64,000 bases of DNA from Kumtagia sp052180275. Its GTDB lineage: Bacteria; Pseudomonadota; Alphaproteobacteria; Rhizobiales; Rhizobiaceae. The stretch spans positions 3,038,001-3,102,000 of the forward strand of contig NZ_CP197465.1 of the NCBI RefSeq assembly GCF_052180275.1, given 5' to 3'. The notes beneath the pieces are model-generated. The model did not search any database and was not told the DNA's origin. It was given only the letters and a program-made list of their open reading frames with translations. This document shows positions 61,752 to 64,000 of the stretch, piece by piece; position 1 is the first letter of the stretch, and every line of letters begins with the position of its first letter. Made by a program: the position numbers and the translations under genes.

Positions 61752-63320
61752 ATGTCGTCAGCAGAAATCGCCGCCACCGACGTCCTCCTGACCGTCGAGG
61801 GCTTGACCAAACATTTCGCCGGCGTGACCGCGCTGAGCGATGTTTCTCTGGACGTCCGTCGCGGTGAAATCCTGGGACTTCTCGGCGAGAACGGCGCCGG
61901 AAAATCGACGCTGCTGAAAATCCTGTCCGGCGTGCAGCCGCCGTCCAGCGGCCGCATCGTCTTCGACGGCATTCCCTTCAAACCGGCCAATCCCGACGAC
62001 GCGAAACGGCTCGGCATCGTTACCATCTATCAGGAACTTAGCCTGATCCCGACGCTCACCGTCGCCGAGAACATTTTCATCGGCCGCGCCCCGGTCAATC
62101 GGCTTGGGCTGGTCAACTGGCGCAGGATGGAGCGCGAGTCACGCGACATCATCGCCCGTGTCGGCCTGAAGATCGATCCGAGGACACCGGTCTCCGCTCT
62201 CTCGGTCGCCGAGCAACAGCTTGTTGAGATCGCCCGAGCTTTGTCGTTGGAGAGCCGCCTGATCATCATGGACGAGCCGACCTCGGCGCTCACCGAGACG
62301 GAGGTGCAGCGGCTGCTGTCGATCATGGACCGGCTGCGCAAGGACGGCGTCGCCATCATGTTCGTCACGCACAGGCTGGAGGAGGCCTCCGGCATCTGCG
62401 ACCGCATGACCGTGTTGCGCGACGGCAAGCTTGCCGGACATCTCAACCGTGACGGCCAGCCGATCCCCATTCCGCGCATCATCGAGCGCATGGTCGGCCG
62501 CGCGGCCTCCGAACTTTATGCGCGGCCGACCGAGCGCAGGGTCGCCGGCGACGTGCGGCTGTCTGTGCGCGGCCTGCGCACCGTGCGCGATCCGGAAGCC
62601 CCGCATGCCATCGTGCTGGAAGGTGTCGACCTCGACTTGAGGGCGGGGGAGATTCTGGGCGTCGCCGGCCTTGTCGGTTCGGGGCGCACGGAGCTTGCGC
62701 GCGCCATTTTCGGGGCCGACCGCATTGCCGCCGGCTCGATCAGCCTCGACGGCAAGCCGATCGCGCCGGCGTCGCCGGCCGATGCCATCCGGCTTGGCGT
62801 CGGCCTCGTGCCGGAGGACCGCAAGCACCAGGCGATCTTCGCCGCGCTCGGTATCCTCAACAATTTTTCGGTGGCCGCGCTCGGCTCCTACAGCAACGGG
62901 CTGGGCTTCATGGCCGAGCGTCGCGAACGCGCGGCGCTGGCGAACTACAAGAAAATGCTGTCGATCCGCATGGCCTCGCCGGAGCAGGCGATCGAGGGCC
63001 TTTCCGGCGGCAACCAGCAGAAGGTGATCCTCGCCCGCTGGCTGGCGCGCGATCCGAAAGTGCTGATCGTCGACGAGCCGACGCGCGGAGTCGATGTTGG
63101 CGCCAAGGCCGAGGTGCACCAGATCCTCGTCCAGCTTGCGGCGCGCGGCATTGCCGTCATGATGATCTCGTCCGAATTGCCGGAAGTGCTTGCGGTCAGC
63201 GACCGCATCGTCACCATGCGGCGCGGGCGCATCACCGGCGAGATGCCGGCGATCGAGGCCGATGAAGAGAAATTGATGGCGCTGATGGCGCTCGACCAGC
63301 GCCAGGGAGAGGCTGCATGA
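61752..63320 (+). CDS. Sugar ABC transporter ATP-binding protein (double NBD)
   Basis: 522 residues, RbsA/MglA-like with two nucleotide-binding domains. N-half: Walker A GENGAGKST, switch region, LIIMDEPTSAL. C-half: GLVGSGRTELAR (degenerate Walker A as in RbsA), signature LSGGNQQK, LIVDEPTRGVD. Start ATG 61752 follows GAAGAGGTG. The stop overlaps the permease start by ATGA. Confidence 0.94.
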   Translation: MSSAEIAATDVLLTVEGLTKHFAGVTALSDVSLDVRRGEILGLLGENGAGKSTLLKILSGVQPPSSGRIVFDGIPFKPANPDDAKRLGIVTIYQELSLIPTLTVAENIFIGRAPVNRLGLVNWRRMERESRDIIARVGLKIDPRTPVSALSVAEQQLVEIARALSLESRLIIMDEPTSALTETEVQRLLSIMDRLRKDGVAIMFVTHRLEEASGICDRMTVLRDGKLAGHLNRDGQPIPIPRIIERMVGRAASELYARPTERRVAGDVRLSVRGLRTVRDPEAPHAIVLEGVDLDLRAGEILGVAGLVGSGRTELARAIFGADRIAAGSISLDGKPIAPASPADAIRLGVGLVPEDRKHQAIFAALGILNNFSVAALGSYSNGLGFMAERRERAALANYKKMLSIRMASPEQAIEGLSGGNQQKVILARWLARDPKVLIVDEPTRGVDVGAKAEVHQILVQLAARGIAVMMISSELPEVLAVSDRIVTMRRGRITGEMPAIEADEEKLMALMALDQRQGEAA

Positions 63321-64000
63321 GCACCACCGTCGCCGAAGACCAACGCAGCGGCATCAATGTCGCCCGGCTGCTCGTCAGCTTCGGGCCGCTGATCTTCCTT
63401 GCCGCGCTGATGGTCGTCTTCACCGTTATGAAGCCCAGCTTCATCGATCCGATCAACCTCTTCAACATCACGCGGCAGATCTCGATCACTGGCCTGATCG
63501 CGCTGGGCATGACCTTCGTCATCCTGACCGCCGGCATCGACCTGTCGGTAGGCTCGCTGCTCGCCTTCTGCGGCATGGTGGCGGCGGTCGTCGCCAAAGG
63601 CGGCGCGGCCAACACTCTGTCGCTCGATCCGTCGCAGGCGGCCGGCTACGGCTGGTTCGCCGCACTGCTTGCGGCGATCGTCGTCGGTTCCGCCTGCGGC
63701 GGCATCCAGGGCCTTGCCATCACCCGGCTGAAAGTGCCGCCCTTCGTGGTGACGCTGGGCGGCCTCACCATTTTTCGGGGCCTGACGCTCACCATCTCCA
63801 ATGGCGGGCCGATTTCCGGCTTCGACGCGTCGATGCGCTGGTTCGGCACGGGTCTGATCGGTCCGGTTCCGGTTCCGGCGATCATCTTCGTCGTCGCCGC
63901 CATCCTCTGCCACATCGTGCTTCGCTACACGCGCTACGGCCGCGCGGTCTATGCCGTCGGAGGCAATGCCGAGGCGGCGCGGCTGTCGGGCCTGCGCGTC
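63317..64000 (+). CDS. Sugar ABC transporter permease, partial
   Basis: 228 codons to the window edge. RbsC-like: LIALGMTFVILTAGIDLSVGS is the family motif (about residues 59-79), with about six membrane segments seen. The start ATG 63317 overlaps the ATPase stop. C-terminus lies beyond 64000. Confidence 0.92.
   Translation, partial: MSTTVAEDQRSGINVARLLVSFGPLIFLAALMVVFTVMKPSFIDPINLFNITRQISITGLIALGMTFVILTAGIDLSVGSLLAFCGMVAAVVAKGGAANTLSLDPSQAAGYGWFAALLAAIVVGSACGGIQGLAITRLKVPPFVVTLGGLTIFRGLTLTISNGGPISGFDASMRWFGTGLIGPVPVPAIIFVVAAILCHIVLRYTRYGRAVYAVGGNAEAARLSGLRV

Overview
The window is a high-GC (by eye about 60-65%) chromosomal segment of an alphaproteobacterium, most likely a Rhizobiales/Phyllobacteriaceae member of the Mesorhizobium type. 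Supporting signs are a BA14K-family surface protein, an ilv leader-peptide attenuator sitting directly on its promoter, a direct-repeat SOS box (GTTC-N7-GTTC), a Co-type nitrile hydratase cluster and many TetR/LysR/MFS pairs. No rRNA, CRISPR array, integrase or complete insertion sequence was found. There is one tRNA (Cys).

Layout. 1-3.6 kb: a lower-GC block with a membrane-anchored SGNH-like hydrolase running off the left edge and an orphan asparagine-synthase-like enzyme without the glutaminase cysteine. 3.7-5.5 kb: tmpA-tmpB, a two-gene route from 2-(trimethylamino)ethylphosphonate to glycine betaine and phosphate. 5.5-11 kb: two large RTX (type I secreted) proteins sharing a roughly 88-residue repeat module. 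11.4-13.3 kb: an NTF2-fused flavin monooxygenase. 14-17.7 kb: a tail-spike-like beta-helix protein split by a -1 frameshift. 17.8-20.5 kb: ilvBN with a leader peptide, attenuator and promoter. 20.5-31.1 kb: a class III cyclase, a LysE-type exporter, an RND efflux pair whose pump gene carries an in-frame palindromic element, nitrile hydratase nthAB plus its accessory gene, and an MscS channel. 31.1-39.6 kb: TetR/MFS with a visible operator, a methyltransferase, ChaC, an SOS-box-linked helicase, pdxJ and kup. 39.7-47.6 kb: SDR, SGNH hydrolase, MFS/LysR, the qorB/HxlR pair with its operator, a class A monooxygenase and TetR. 47.6-52.7 kb: ilvC, PilZ, BA14K, an EEP-family hydrolase and a Nudix protein. 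52.8-58.8 kb: PAS-GGDEF-EAL and a MacAB-like three-gene exporter. 59-64 kb: PhzF, tRNA-Cys, a tiny lipoprotein, and a ribose-type sugar ABC operon with a LacI-type operator, cut by the right edge.

How genes work together. ilvBN (attenuated) and ilvC supply three subunits of branched-chain amino acid synthesis from two loci. TmpA and TmpB act in sequence, linked by a 4-base start/stop overlap. nthA, nthB and the accessory gene overlap, as expected for coupled assembly of a Co enzyme. Several divergent regulator/target pairs (TetR-MFS, LysR-MFS, HxlR-qorB) have inverted repeats in or near the shared promoter. Much of the rest is ordinary single-gene chromosomal content. The least-explained parts are the left-edge block, the RTX pair, the broken beta-helix gene and the palindromic element inside the RND pump.
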